Assembly: GCA_030522415.1 (NCBI GenBank)
Contig: CM060121.1
Location: 9,873,976 to 9,937,975 of the forward strand
DNA from: Channallabes apus
Taxonomy: Eukaryota > Chordata > Actinopteri > Siluriformes > Clariidae
Length of the DNA stretch: 64,000 nt
Direction of reading: 5' to 3'
Under the pieces are notes generated by a model, which saw only the letters and a list, made by a program, of their open reading frames with translations, searched no databases and was not told the origin of the DNA. Of this stretch, positions 43,761 to 55,130 are shown one piece after another (position 1 is the first letter of the stretch; each line of letters begins with the position of its first letter). A program made the translations under genes and the position numbers.

Positions 43761-46330
43761 TACTGTATATTCCTCAATAGTTTTAATAGCTTTATTAAAT
43801 CCCTTGAATTACAGTTGAAAGTGCTCACCTGCTTAATTTTAAATCCATTGTTGTATCATACGGGAGCAAAAATATGAAAATGTTCTAAATTCCTATGATC
43901 TTACCTTCATTAAGTAAAAAAATTATTGATAACATACAGTGGTTAGAACTTTTTGTTCTTTAGAGCATAAATCCAAACCTGAATAATTCAGTATAAAGTA
44001 AAAATAGTTCAGTCTATACTAACTCAATTTCAGATTATGATCATGTGCAAAATATACTCCTATATTTATTTGTCAGTTTACCTTGTACTCACAATAATGT
44101 GCTAAATAAATATGATAATTTAGTGGAAATACAATATAATTATTATGATTCATGGTCATATAAAAATTTCAGAAATACTGTACAAGCAAACTAACAAAAA
44201 TTCCAATGAGGAACTGATTAATTTATTTTAATTATAGATCATGCTTACATTTTAGTGCCAGTTCTAGTCAAACCAGGATCTGTAATTAAATTTCTCATGA
44301 ATTAAGTGGTTTCAATTGAACATTTTGTAATGCACAACCTTGCATTGTCCCAATGTCCCAGAGAATAATAATTTGCCAAAATGAGCAAAAGTCCAATGTT
44401 TATCGCTGTTTAATGCGTAAACTCTTTTGTAATTTAAGCTTTGTATTGTAAGTTTATGCTGTGGTTATGAAATGGTTAAAATATAGTAATTTAAGTAAAA
44501 TAAAGTATGAGTAAAACTAGTCTACGTTTTAAAAATATTATTTAGTTATTGCAGATTAATGCCTTAAAATCAAATAATTAAACTCCCAAGGTCTTGAATA
44601 ACCAATGAGTACTTCAGGACATGAGAAACTGAAAATAGTTTCGGAATAGTTTCGATCTTTTCCTCTAACTGCACATATTTAAATGTTTGCTTTCTTTCTG
44701 ACTTTATTGATTTGCCAGCCATCGAAATTTTTGCAGTATGTAGTACCTATAAACAAATGTTTCCTTACCAGTTTTTTCCCCTCAAACCATAAAATAGACC
44801 TCATACTGCAGAAAATGTATTTTTTTAAACAAAATACTGGTATTCGAGGCTCCTTCTGTTAATTTTAAAATAAACGTTCCCTTACAGAAAAGGAATAACA
44901 TTGTTGTTTTTAATTTATGACAATTTGACTATAGTAACTATTTTATTTTTATGTATGCAATATGCATTAACTTCTTTATGTTGTTACTGCAGACCAAGCA
45001 TATTAACATAAACCTTTCACATGAATTATAGAATTTTCAGTGGTGTTATTGTGGAAGGTTAATCTACACCTTATGACCAATTAGATTGGTCCAGCTTTAT
45101 CCAGCTGTGCCGGTGTATAAAATAGAATTTTCACAAAACATGCAGTGTTGCTTCAGTAACTAGGCAAGAGAAACAAAAGAGAAGTTAGCTTTTGTTGAAA
45201 AAAAAAAAAAAAAAAGGCAGCAAACAATATTTGTTTGAAACCTCCCTTTTACTGTGATTGGCCCAAATATCACATTGTTGCTGGCATCAGCACTTTTTTT
45301 AAGGATCATAACATCAGCTTGACTCTTTATTTTTTTTTTAAGTATAATTATAACTGCGTGTTCACTACTGGTTCTTTTTCATTAAGTTCTTTCATCTTTG
45401 GAAGTATAACGCTTTTATGGTCTCCATGCTGGCAATATGATGTTCATCAAGATAAAGCCAACCTCAAATTACTTGGCTATACATAAATATCTTCTTGTTC
45501 TAATCTTCTTCTTCTTTCTTCTTTGAAGAGTGGTAGTCTCTGGCGAGATTAAACACTGTCATAAACCATGCAGGTGTTTACCTGTGGCTATCTTGTACAG
45601 AATATTACTGTTACCATAAAGCTCTCTCTATCACAAGTTCTGCTGTCTGTGTCACCTTCCCCTATTATTATCATGGAAATTAAACCTTGCATACCTTTCA
45701 TTTAAGGAAAGAGAGAACTAACACATGGGGAAAAAATTATCAGTGGATGTACAAAGTCTACAGACCCTGTTAAAATTGCAGGATTTTGTGATGTGAAAAA
45801 TCTAAGATACACTTTTAATGTGATTCAACTAAAAAGATTCAACTGAAAAACTGTTTGAGAGGTTTTACAAGAACAACAGAAAAACATCCGTGTGCACACT
45901 GTATTATAATGGATCACATGCTTAGAATAAATAAAAATAAATAATCACATCCAAAATCATTTTTAAATGTAATGATTATCCACCTGTCATAAAAGAAAAC
46001 CTGTCATTGACTACTGAAGCAGTGGTTTACCAAGCGTTTACTGCGCATGTACAAAATGCTATGTTTAAAAGTTTTTCTTTGGTATCAATGATAGTTCCAA
46101 AAACAGGAAAAAATGATCAAAGGACAAAAAAGATGAAAGCTTATCATCAACAACAGTACACTTTCTTCTGGCACGTAGTGTCACTCCCTGCCCTGCATGT
46201 GATAACTATCTCTTGTATTCTTTATATGTTTTATCTATGGAGTAGAGTGACTAGATGGAAGCCCTTTCTCATAAAAAAAAAAAATCCAACGAAACTTTTC
46301 ATCATCATACATCATACCCATCATACATTT
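43761..46330. other. Long AT-rich noncoding stretch
   Basis: No supported gene. Short decayed transposon-like pieces occur at 45760-45900 (CAGTGGATGTACAAAGTCTACAGACC, a Tc1-type end). The rest shows nothing recognisable. Confidence 0.4.
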
Positions 46331-46334
46331 ATTT

Positions 46335-46875
46335 GAATTTAAGTTTTTTAATGGTCTTGCTCCAGCTTATCTGGTGGAATTGCTGCACCCATATGTTCCA
46401 TCTCGCTCTCTCAGGTCCACTGACAAGCTGCTTCTCCAAATTCCAAAAACCCGATGCGAACTTCGAGGTGATCGAGCCTTTTCAGTAGCTGCTCCTCAAC
46501 TATGGAATGAATTACCCATACTCATTCGACAAGCTCCATCAGTGGCAGTTTTTAAATCTCGTTTAAAAACTCATTTTTTCTCTCTGGCCTTCAACCCAGT
46601 GTGAAGTATTTTATTGAGATGTTTTGTGTTTCTATTTTTATTATCATTATCTTTATTATGACTTTATTAGTAGTTATTGTGTTGCTATGTTCTTAGTTGT
46701 TTTTTTTTTCTTGTTACCATCATTTAAATTTTTTATTTTAATTTATTTATCCATTTAATGTTTTATTATAAAACACCCTGCTATTTTATGGCCTAAATGT
46801 TGACTCTTTGTACAGCACTTTAGTCAGCTTTGTTGTTGTTTTACAGTGCTTTAGAAATAAAGTGGTATGGTAAGT
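46335..46875 (+). mobile_element. L2/CR1-type LINE 3' end
   Basis: The frame from about 46340 encodes the ORF2 C-terminal signature: LAPAYLVELLHPYVPSRSLR, then RAFSVAAPQLWNELP and FKSRLKTHFFSLAF before the stop at 46604. A short T-rich UTR ends in repeats of GTGGTATGGTAA. It is a different subfamily from the intact element at 47788, and 5' truncated. Confidence 0.75.
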
Positions 46876-47029
46876 GGTATGGTATACCCAAGGTGAAGCA
46901 TGGTGGTGTTGGCAGCATCCTGTCTGAGGGTAGTGTTGCTGTCTTACAGCTCCAGGATTCCTGGTTTGATCCTGAGCTTTATTTTCTGCACTTTCTATGC
47001 ATGTTCTGAAATCTAATCTGCATATACAT

Positions 47030-47496
47030 TTAGGCATTTGGCAGATACTCTTATCCAAGTGCTTTGAAGTTTCCATCATTGGATAGGTACTTACACTGGG
47101 TTACTAGGTTACTAACTTACTGCATCAGTGCCAGTTAAATAAAGGGGGGGATTAGTCCACGTACTGAAGAAACAAATACGTCTTGAGTGATTGTTTAAAG
47201 ATTGTCAAAGACTCAGCTGTACGGACATCAAGAGGAAGTTCATTCCACCACCAAGGTGCCAGAACAGAAGAGAGTCTGGATGAATGTCATCCTTGATCCC
47301 TGAGAGATGGTGGGACCAGACAAGCACTGCTAGAGGATCGGAGGGAATGTGGTGCGGTTTATGGTGTCATTAGAGCTGAGAGGTAAGTGGGTGCTGGGCC
47401 ATTTTTAGCTTTGTAGGCAAGCTGCAGGGTTTGATTTTGATGCAGGCAGCTACAAGAAGCCAGTGCAGGGAGCGGAGAAGTGGGGTGGTGTGGGAG
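47030..47496 (-). mobile_element. LINE 3' end, antisense
   Basis: Reading on the - strand: a tail with CACTTGGATAAGAGTATCTGCCAAATG, a segment whose complement encodes WWWNELPLDV (plus-strand AGTTCATTCCACCACCAAGG), and CAGTGCAGGGAGCGGAGAAGTGGGG corresponding to the conserved region upstream. It stops abruptly at ~47496, where + strand LINE sequence begins. Confidence 0.6.
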
Positions 47497-47787
47497 AACT
47501 ATATCAAGTTTACTGATGACATAACCATGGTGGGTCTCAACAGCAGGAACAACAAGTCAGCGTACAGAGAGGAAGTACAGAGGATAGCAGACAACAACCT
47601 GAACGTCTCTGAATGTCGTTAAGACTAAAGAGATGGTTGTTGACTGCAGGAGGACTCAAAGTGACCATTCTCCGCTAAACATCGACGGTTCCTCTGTGGA
47701 AATCGTCAACAGCACCAAATTCCCTCAACACAAGCTCTTTACAACGAAAGCCCAGCAGCGTCTTTTCTTTTTGAGTAGGCTGATTAA
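47497..47787 (+). pseudogene. Older LINE ORF2, left half (split by L2-like insertion)
   Basis: Reads YIKFTDDITMVGLNSRNN (the FTDD version of the RT catalytic YADD motif), AYREEVQRIADNN, EMVVDCRRTQSDHSPLNIDG and KAQQRLFFLSRLI. It is damaged by a frameshift near 47615 and an internal deletion after VNSTKF. The last codons CTG ATT AA connect in frame to AAG GCC at 52263 across the inserted element. Confidence 0.8.
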
Positions 47788-48900
47788 TTCAATTTTTTTC
47801 AATTCAGTTTTATTTGTATAGCGCTTTTAACAATTGACATTGTCTCAAAACAGCTTTACACAATCAAAAGAATTATTTAAGTTTGTATGGAATGTGAATA
47901 TGTATGAATCAAAATGTTCAGATATTCCCTGGCGAGCAAGCCCGAGGGCGACAGTGGCAAGGAAAAACTCCCTGAGACGGTAATAGGAAGAAACCTTGAG
48001 AGGAACCAGACTCGACAGGGAACCCATCCTCATCTGGGTGAAACAGATAGCAAGAAATGATCTGCATTTATACAGTGTTAAGTGTTAGGTTCAGCTATAA
48101 TAGTTGATGTTAATTGATGTTATAATACTTGATGTAAAATGGAGTCCAGTAGTTATTCGAGACTCAGATAGACTTGTAGAAAGTTCCAGTCCTGAACTAT
48201 CGAATTGTCAAGTCCTCAGAGAAACAGCTGACCACACCAGTCGAGGCCAGAACCATCTTCTAAGTATAGAGAATCATCCCCAGACACCAGACGCATCCTA
48301 AAGAGACACACGGGGCATCCATGCGATGAGACCTCCAACCAGAAACCGGGCACCAGGATGGATCAGACAGGTCCGGAGGGCAGAGGGAGTCTGGATCACT
48401 GGCAGCTCAGGAACCACATGTGTAGCTCGACAGAGAGAGAGAGAGAGAAAGAGTGAAAGGGGGAGACAGGGGGAGAGAGGAAAGAGAAAGAGGGGGAGGA
48501 AGAGAAGAGGAGGAGAGATTGCAATTAGGTATGGTCACAGTCACAATGTCTAATGTGAATGTATATTTACTGTAGAGTGCAAGCAGGGACTCCGGCAGGA
48601 CTAACTATGACAGCATAACTAAAAGGGAGAGCCAGAAGGAAACACAAACATGAGGGCTCCCTGAGATGTAAAGCAAACAATCACCTCACCGTCAACAAAC
48701 CTGAGTGATCAAATGAGACTGAGGAAGACAGCATCTAAACATACCAGTTCACCATAATACTCTACGTCCATGAGTCCCCCAGATCTGCTCCTTTACCTTA
48801 TGGCAAATCTATTTATAAAAATGCTTGGCTAAATAAATAGGTTTTTAGCCTAGACTTAAACACTAAGACTGTGTCTGAGTCCCGAACACTATTTGGAAGA

Positions 48901-51780
48901 CTATTCCATAATTTTGGGGCTTTGTAAGAAAAAAGCTCTGCCCCCAGCTGTAGTTTTCATAATACGCGGTACTGATAAGCAGCCTGCATCCTTTGACCGA
49001 AGTAGGCGTGGCGGATCGTAAGACACTAGCAGTTCGCTCAGATACTGCGGCGCGAGACCATTTAATGCCTTATATGTCAAGAGTAGTATTTTAAAATCAA
49101 TGCGAAATTTCACAGGGAGCCAATGCAGTGAAGATAGGATAGGGGTGATGTGCTCATATCTTCTGGTTCTAGTGAGGACTCTCGCTGCTGCATTTTGGAC
49201 TAGCTGAAGCTTGTTTATGCACCTAACTGAACAACCAGACAGTAAGGCATTACAATAGTCCAACCTAGAAGTGATAAAAGCATGAACTAGTTTTTCTGCA
49301 TCATTTAGCGACAATATATTTCTTATTTTGGCGATATTTCTAAGGTGAAAGAATGCTATCCTGGTGATATTATCTACATGAGCTTCAAATGAAAGGCTGG
49401 AATCTATAATCACGCCGAGGTCTTTTACTGTTGCACTTGACGGAACAGAAAGGCCATCTAAAGTTACGGTGTGATCTAAGATTTTACTTCTAGCTGTATG
49501 CGGTCCTATGACTAGAACTTCTGTCTTATCCGGATTAAGCAGAAGGAAGTTAATTAGCATCCAATTTCTTATGTCCTGAACACATTGCTCAACTTTAGTA
49601 AGATGGTTTTTCTCATCAGGTTTTGTTGAGACATATAACTGTGTGTCGTCAGCATAACAATGAAAACTAATACCATGCTTACGGATTATGTTGCCCAGAG
49701 GAAGCATGTAAAGGGAAAAAAGCAGTGGGCCTAAGACTGAACCCTGCGGAACGCCAAACTCCACTAGAGAACATGCAGAATAATCACCATTTAAGTCTAC
49801 ATACTGATAACGATCGGTCAAATAGGATCTGAGCCAGGAGAGGGTTGTACCCTTAATTCCTACTAAATTTTCTAATCTGTGAAGAAGAATAGCATGATCA
49901 ATAGTGTCAAAAGCTGCACTGAGGTCGAGTAATACAAGCATAGTTACACAACCCTGATCAGAGGCCAATAGGAGGTCATTTACTACTTTAACGAGTGCTG
50001 TTTCTGTGCTGTGATGAGGCCTAAATCCTGACTGATACAGTTCATGTATGCCATTTCTATGTAGATATGAGCATAGCTGCTCCGCTACTATCTTTTCCAG
50101 AATCTTAGAGATAAAGGGGAGGTTTGATATTGGCCTGTAATTGGACAGCTGACAGGGGTCGAGGTCAGGTTTCTTAATTATTGGTTTAATAACTGCTACT
50201 TTAAAAGATTTTGGAACATAACCAATGCTGAGTGAGGAATTAATTATTCTCAACATCGGTTCTGTTATTACTGGTACTATCTGTTTAAGAAAATGTGTCG
50301 GTATAGGATCTAATATACAGGTTGATGAATTTGCAGAAGAGATGAGTGAAATTAGTTCATTCTCTTCAAGAGGAGTAAAGTATTCTAGGTTTGAATCTGA
50401 CATGGCTAGGTTAACATCAGTATCAATTACATTGTTTGGTTTCAAAGCCTCAATTTTATGCCTGATATTTACAATTTTATTATTAAAAAAGTTCATGAAG
50501 TCCTCACTATTGCATGATGTTGTGGAGATTTCTGTAGTGGTCTTATTTCTGGTTAATTTGGCTACGGTATTAAATAAAAATCTAGGATTATTTTTATTTT
50601 CGTCTATAAGAGTGGAGAGATACGTTGATCTAGCTACACTAAGAGCTTTCCTATAGTTCAGGATGCTCTCTTTCCATGCTATTTGAAATACCAACAATTT
50701 AGTTTGACGCCATTTACGCTCTAATTTCCGAGCAGTCTGTTTTAAAGTGCGCGTGTGATCGTTATACCAGGGAGCGAGTTTCTTATCTCTAATAATTTTT
50801 CTTTTAGCTGGAGCTACATTATCTAAGGTACAACGAAGTGTCGACTCTAAATATTCAGTCGCCTGATCAAGTTCTGTGGGGTCAGACGGTGGCCTAATCG
50901 AAGTTGGTAACTCTGGGAGATTACTGATAAAACTCTGTGTGGTAGTTGATGTGAATGTACGTTTAATACGGTAGCGCGGTACTGTGCGTACATTATCACT
51001 GTGAGACACTTGAATGGAGACAAGATAGTGATCTAAGATAATTTCAGACAGTGGAATTGTGAACACATTTCTTATAGTTAATCCGAAGAATATTACTAAA
51101 TCTAAAGTGTGACCTGCTTTATGAGTGGGTCCTACTACACACTGATTTACACCTACGGAGTCCAGTATGGATATAAATGCTGTTCTCAGAGGGTCTTCTG
51201 GATTCTCAAAATGAATGTTAAAATCTCCAGCAATTAACACTTTGTCTACAGAAATGACCAGGTCTGAGATGAAATCTGCAAATTCACTAAGAAATTCAGA
51301 ATACGGCCCTGGAGGTCTGTAAATTATAATTAGTGGAATCGACTGAGCTGATTTAATATACTTAAATACACTTATGTTACTATAGAGAATTTCAAATGAG
51401 TTAAATTTGTGTCTGTGTTTTTGTACGATAGACAGGTTATCATTATGAATAACTGCGACGCCTCCTCCTCTACCAGTTAACCGAGGCTGGTGTATGTAGC
51501 TGTATCCAGGAGGACTAGCTTCATTTAGAGCTACATACTCGTCCTGTTTAACCCATGTTTCAGTTAAACAGAGTATATCAAACGCCTGATCTGTGATAAT
51601 TTCATTAACAATAACTGCTTTTGATGTGAGAGATCTAATATTTAACAATCCTAGCTTCAGATCAGAGGTGCCGGCTGCGCATTCAGTATGATCGGAGTTT
51701 GTGGACTTTATGTTAATTAGATTATTGAAACAGACTTTCTGGGTCTTTCTAGATTTTTGCTTAGATCGGGGAACAGACAC
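48901..51780 (-). CDS. L2-like LINE ORF2: APE endonuclease and reverse transcriptase
   Basis: This 959-codon frame encodes the replication protein of the element. Endonuclease signatures: GLLNIRSL (residues 44-51), LTETW (72-76), RPPG (155-158), GDFNIH (185-190), LDLVI (226-230), and LDH (249-251) where S-D-H is usual. RT signatures: FRPHHST (586-592), LLDLSAAFD (617-625), [13 protein letters not shown] (676-688) and catalytic YADD (709-712). The first codon here is GTG; no ATG occurs until residue ~429, inside the EN-RT linker. The frame is open upstream for 32 more codons to the ORF1 stop. The C-terminus is abnormal: an extra A in the run 48929-48934 (+ strand) diverts the frame, so the usual LWNSLP and FKSRLKTYLF end lies in another frame, reaching a stop near 48813. 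Confidence 0.9.
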   Translation of the reverse strand: MSVPRSKQKSRKTQKVCFNNLINIKSTNSDHTECAAGTSDLKLGLLNIRSLTSKAVIVNEIITDQAFDILCLTETWVKQDEYVALNEASPPGYSYIHQPRLTGRGGGVAVIHNDNLSIVQKHRHKFNSFEILYSNISVFKYIKSAQSIPLIIIYRPPGPYSEFLSEFADFISDLVISVDKVLIAGDFNIHFENPEDPLRTAFISILDSVGVNQCVVGPTHKAGHTLDLVIFFGLTIRNVFTIPLSEIILDHYLVSIQVSHSDNVRTVPRYRIKRTFTSTTTQSFISNLPELPTSIRPPSDPTELDQATEYLESTLRCTLDNVAPAKRKIIRDKKLAPWYNDHTRTLKQTARKLERKWRQTKLLVFQIAWKESILNYRKALSVARSTYLSTLIDENKNNPRFLFNTVAKLTRNKTTTEISTTSCNSEDFMNFFNNKIVNIRHKIEALKPNNVIDTDVNLAMSDSNLEYFTPLEENELISLISSANSSTCILDPIPTHFLKQIVPVITEPMLRIINSSLSIGYVPKSFKVAVIKPIIKKPDLDPCQLSNYRPISNLPFISKILEKIVAEQLCSYLHRNGIHELYQSGFRPHHSTETALVKVVNDLLLASDQGCVTMLVLLDLSAAFDTIDHAILLHRLENLVGIKGTTLSWLRSYLTDRYQYVDLNGDYSACSLVEFGVPQGSVLGPLLFSLYMLPLGNIIRKHGISFHCYADDTQLYVSTKPDEKNHLTKVEQCVQDIRNWMLINFLLLNPDKTEVLVIGPHTARSKILDHTVTLDGLSVPSSATVKDLGVIIDSSLSFEAHVDNITRIAFFHLRNIAKIRNILSLNDAEKLVHAFITSRLDYCNALLSGCSVRCINKLQLVQNAAARVLTRTRRYEHITPILSSLHWLPVKFRIDFKILLLTYKALNGLAPQYLSELLVSYDPPRLLRSKDAGCLSVPRIMKTTAGGRAFFLQSPKIME

Positions 51781-51876
51781 AGTCTCAATAAGGTGAACCC
51801 TGAGTGACGACTCTATGCAGCTAGCAGACGGTTGGTTTAACCTGTCTGTCTGCTCCCTGGCCTGGGCTCTGGATTG

Positions 51877-52248
51877 TCACCGATTAACTAGACCTCTACT
51901 GAGACTATGAGCTATGCTACAGGAAATGAGAGCAGCACCTTCCCGAGTGGGATGGACACCGTCCCGCCCTAACAGGCCAGCTTTGCCCTCAAAGGTCTTC
52001 CAATTATCTATGTAGCCCACATTATTTTTGGAGCACCACCTGGACATCCAGCGGTTCAGCGACCATAACCTGCTGTAAGCTATGTCGCCACGTCTCATTG
52101 GGATGGGACCAGAGCATACTACTTCATCGGACATCGCCTTCGCTAATTTAAACACCTCTGTAAAGTTACTCTTACTAACCTCTGACTGACGAAGGCGTAT
52201 ATCATTAGCTCCAGCATGTACCACTATCTTAAATTTTAGGCTTAAATC
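51877..52248 (-). pseudogene. L2-like LINE ORF1 remnant with SGNH-esterase domain
   Basis: This is the C-terminal 123 codons of ORF1. It shows SGNH block III as VVHAGANDI (G-x-N-D) and block V as GRDGVHPTREGA (D-x-x-H). Block I (GDS) and block II are missing because the element is truncated. Esterase-type ORF1 proteins are known from CR1/L2 LINEs. It ends at a TGA (51879-51877) followed by CAA; the same frame then continues into ORF2 without another stop. The 5' junction has a TAA at 52251-52249. Confidence 0.8.
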
Positions 52249-52258
52249 TTAAATTCTA

Positions 52259-52681
52259 TGATTAAGGCCCAGCTTCCACCACCGATTCTCACCATCTTCT
52301 ACAGCGGGACTATCGAGAGCATCCTAGGCAGCTGCATTACTGTCTGGTTTGGGAATTGTGTCATTTCGGACCATAAGACCCTACAGCGGAAAGTGATTAC
52401 AGCCAAGAAGATCATGGGGGTCTCTTTTCCCTCTAACACAGGCATCTACACCACATGCTGCATCCGCAAAGCCACCAGCATTGTGGCTGTTCAGACACAC
52501 CCCTCTCACTCACTCCTGCCATCTGGAAAAAGGTACCGAAGCATTCGGGCTCTCACAACCAGGCTGTGCAATACTGTAGCTTCTACCCACATGCCATCCG
52601 TCTACTCAACAAGAAAAGACTGGACTGACACACACACACACACGCGCACACGCACACGCACACACACACACACACACACAT

Positions 52682-52726
<45 letters not shown>

Positions 52727-52815
52727 CACACACACACACACACATGCACACACAAACACACACACACACACACACATAAACACACACACACACACACACA
52801 CATGCACACACAAAC

Positions 52816-52848
<33 letters not shown>

Positions 52849-53272
52849 TGCACACACACATGCACACACACACACACACACACACACTCAGATAAACATT
52901 CACCACTATAAAATGGGACTGGGCTGATAAACACACATCCGCATACTCACTGATCTACAACCATCCAGCAAATTTCAATACAAACATGCTTTTTTAAACA
53001 CATATTTATATTATCAGCTGCTATTTGCACAAGGACTCTTACTCATCTATGCTGCTACTCACAAGAAATGTTTACTGTGGTGTTTTTTTTTATCTATCAT
53101 GCCATTAACTTGCACTTCCTCAACCCACTATCTCAGTATATCACAGTACTGTATATTGCATTGTATCATGTTGTAGCATCTTGTTGCTCCTGTTCACATT
53201 TGGATTGGCATTTTATGTTGTGTTGACAAATGACAATAAAAGCCTACTTGATATGACTTGACTTGATATGTG
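52259..53272 (+). pseudogene. Older LINE ORF2, right half, and 3' UTR
   Basis: Continues the frame interrupted at 47787: IKAQLPPPILTIFYSGTIES, SCITVWFGNCVISDHKTLQR, IYTTCCIRKATSIV, and SLLPSGKRYRSIRALTTRLC at the C-terminus. The ORF then runs into a (CA)n tract. The UTR continues to a tail TGACAATAAAAGCCTACTTGA followed by (TATGACTTGACTTGA). The clade is not assigned. It is clearly older and more decayed than the element inserted in it. Confidence 0.8.
52627..52890. repeat. Long interrupted (CA)n microsatellite
   Basis: About 260 bp of CA units with scattered CG, TG and AAA interruptions, expanded from the 3' part of the host LINE. All predicted ORFs here are Cys/Val or His/Thr artefacts. 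Confidence 0.97.
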
Positions 53273-53311
53273 TTTGTGTGTGATGCAGACTTGTCAGTAA
53301 CCTCATTCTCT

Positions 53312-53632
53312 CAGTCATTCATTCTTTATACTGCTTATCTTGTACAGGGTAGTGAAAGGCCTGGAACCTATCCAAGAGGACTTGGGGCACAAGGCGGGGT
53401 ACACCCTGGATAGGGTGACAAATCCATTGCAGGGCACACAAACACTCACTCACCCACTCTGGGGAATTTGAAAACTAATCTGCATGTCTTTGGACTGTGG
53501 GAGGAAACCGGAGTACCCAGAGGAAACCCACGAGGAAAACATTCAAACTCCATACGCACAGACTTGAGGCAGGAAACCATCGACTGTGGAGGTGCGAGGG
53601 CACAGTGCTAACCACTGCAACATCGTGCTCAT
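53312..53632 (-). mobile_element. tRNA-like SINE
   Basis: TCATTCATTCTTTATACTGC, GGCGGGGTACACCCTGGATA, TCTTTGGACTGTGGGAGGAA and, at the far end, GCACAGTGCTAACCACTGCA give the complete family layout on the - strand. It inserted just after the tail of the old LINE. Confidence 0.85.
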
Positions 53633-54369
53633 CTGGATAATATCATTGTCTGCAAACAGTTGCAAAAATGAATTCAAGGAAAGATAACTGCATTGTAGGA
53701 ATGTATTTTTAGCATTGTGTAATAAAAATCCCTCTTAACATCAACATCAAGATAAACTTGACAGTTCATTTTGCTTTGTGTCTGTAGATATTTGTACGTA
53801 ATGAAAACCATTCTGTCACATGCTTCTTATTTGTGTAAAAAAAAAATAGTAGTCATAAATACAGAGGAATGGTCAAAGACCATTCACATTAATAATGAGT
53901 ATAATGAATTATATTATAGAAGTATGTAAACATTAGGGTTGCTGGTCAGTTTTGATTAATAGCTGGCTATGGATTACACAATTCTAAGGACTAGAAGTGA
54001 ATTAGTTATTGATCTTGAGACCGGGGTCTACACCGTGTTCACAGATACAGCTACGCAGACAGATAGAGCAGAGTTTGTCAATATGAAGTCAGTGTTAGAT
54101 AAGTAATGGAATTACAGTGTCTAAAAGTGTCTATTATCCATCACATCATTCTCTCTCTAGTTATGCAGTGCCTAGAAATGGCTTTTTCTGTTCATTTTAT
54201 GTACCTTACTAAAGAAATAAATTCACATTGTTCTAGCAATATAATTTAGGAGTAGTATTTAATTGTCAAGAGCTCGCAATTAATATGTTAAATAAGGTAC
54301 AGTAGCTCTGTGTTCATCTGATCTTATATTCAATCTTATTCTTGTACACTATATACAGTATATCTAACT
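53633..54369. other. Noncoding stretch, nothing recognised
   Basis: AT-rich, no supported gene or clear repeat. Confidence 0.4.
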
Positions 54370-55130
54370 TTGTGGCAGATCATACTGTATCAGTCTTGCT
54401 GACATGAAGACCAAGGAACCACCCGTGAAGCTTCAAGATGAAGTTGTGAAGGAAAAAAAGATAGGGAATGTTATTTAAACACCACCTAAGGTTTGAAGCT
54501 TATTATGAGCACTGTGAAATCTGTTATAAGGAAAGGTTGCCAAGGGGGGAAAAAACATTCTCAACCCAGACACTATCAGGATGAGGCCAAACTTTGTGCT
54601 TGGTGAATTGTCTGAGATTTGCTTATGAGTCCAGCTATAGCAGACAAAGAGTTGCACATATCACTGGTTAAAATAGGAGAACCTATGCAGACATCAATAA
54701 TAACACCAGCTCTACACAATATTTGGCACAAACCAGACACAGCCCCAAACCCAATTAACACTACTCCTATAAATGAGCAATTGGTGGTATCGTCATTCTC
54801 TTGTTTTTCAGCAGAATGAACTGGAAAGCTTGTTGCCATCACAGGAAACATGGATGGAAGGAAATATAAGAAGACTGTTGGGGAGAACCTGTTTCAGTTA
54901 GCCAGACGTCTGCCTTTAGGGTGAAAAATATGTTCCAACAGGAAGATGAGCCAAAGTACACAGTGAAAGCTACACAGGAAAGACTTGGAAAAAGAGAAGA
55001 AACAGGTTTATTTTTTGAACCAGTCAACTTAAAAATCTGATGCATGACCTGAAAATGCTGTCCACCCACATTGTCCACCTGATTTAACAGAGTTTGAGAA
55101 ATGTGTATTGATCAACGGAATGTAATGCTA
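54370..55130 (+). mobile_element. Tc1-like transposase relic
   Basis: Recognisable pieces of a fish Tc1 family: GGGAGAACCTGTTTCAGTTAG, GTCTGCCTTTAGGGTGA, GTTCCAACAGGAAGATGAGCC, AGTACACAGTGAAAGCTACACAGGA and CATGACCTGAAAATGCTGTCC. The catalytic context (QQD-N/D--KHTA) survives as codons but frames are broken. Confidence 0.65.

Larger units (their letters stand above)
47788..52258 (-). mobile_element. L2-like LINE, 5'-truncated, nested in an older LINE
   Basis: A 4471-bp insertion bounded by the 7-bp duplication TGATTAA (47781-47787 and 52259-52265). On the - strand, in order: a C-terminal part of ORF1 with SGNH-esterase blocks, ORF2 with endonuclease and reverse transcriptase, a 3' UTR of about 1 kb, and a terminal ATTGAA-type tail. 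The 5' end is cut inside ORF1. Long open frames and the exact duplication mark a recent insertion. Shorter copies of its 3' end occur at 14640, 28505, 30800, 61830 and 63400. Confidence 0.92.

Noticed and set aside
48326..48553. 75-codon Arg/Glu-rich ORF
   Set aside because: Comes from the GA-rich part of the L2-like 3' UTR, antisense to the element.
50225..50656. 143-codon + strand ORF
   Set aside because: Antisense shadow of the L2-like ORF2.
52583..52936. Several overlapping ORFs of 67-117 codons on both strands
   Set aside because: They are translations of the (CA)n tract (Cys/Val or His/Thr repeats), not genes.
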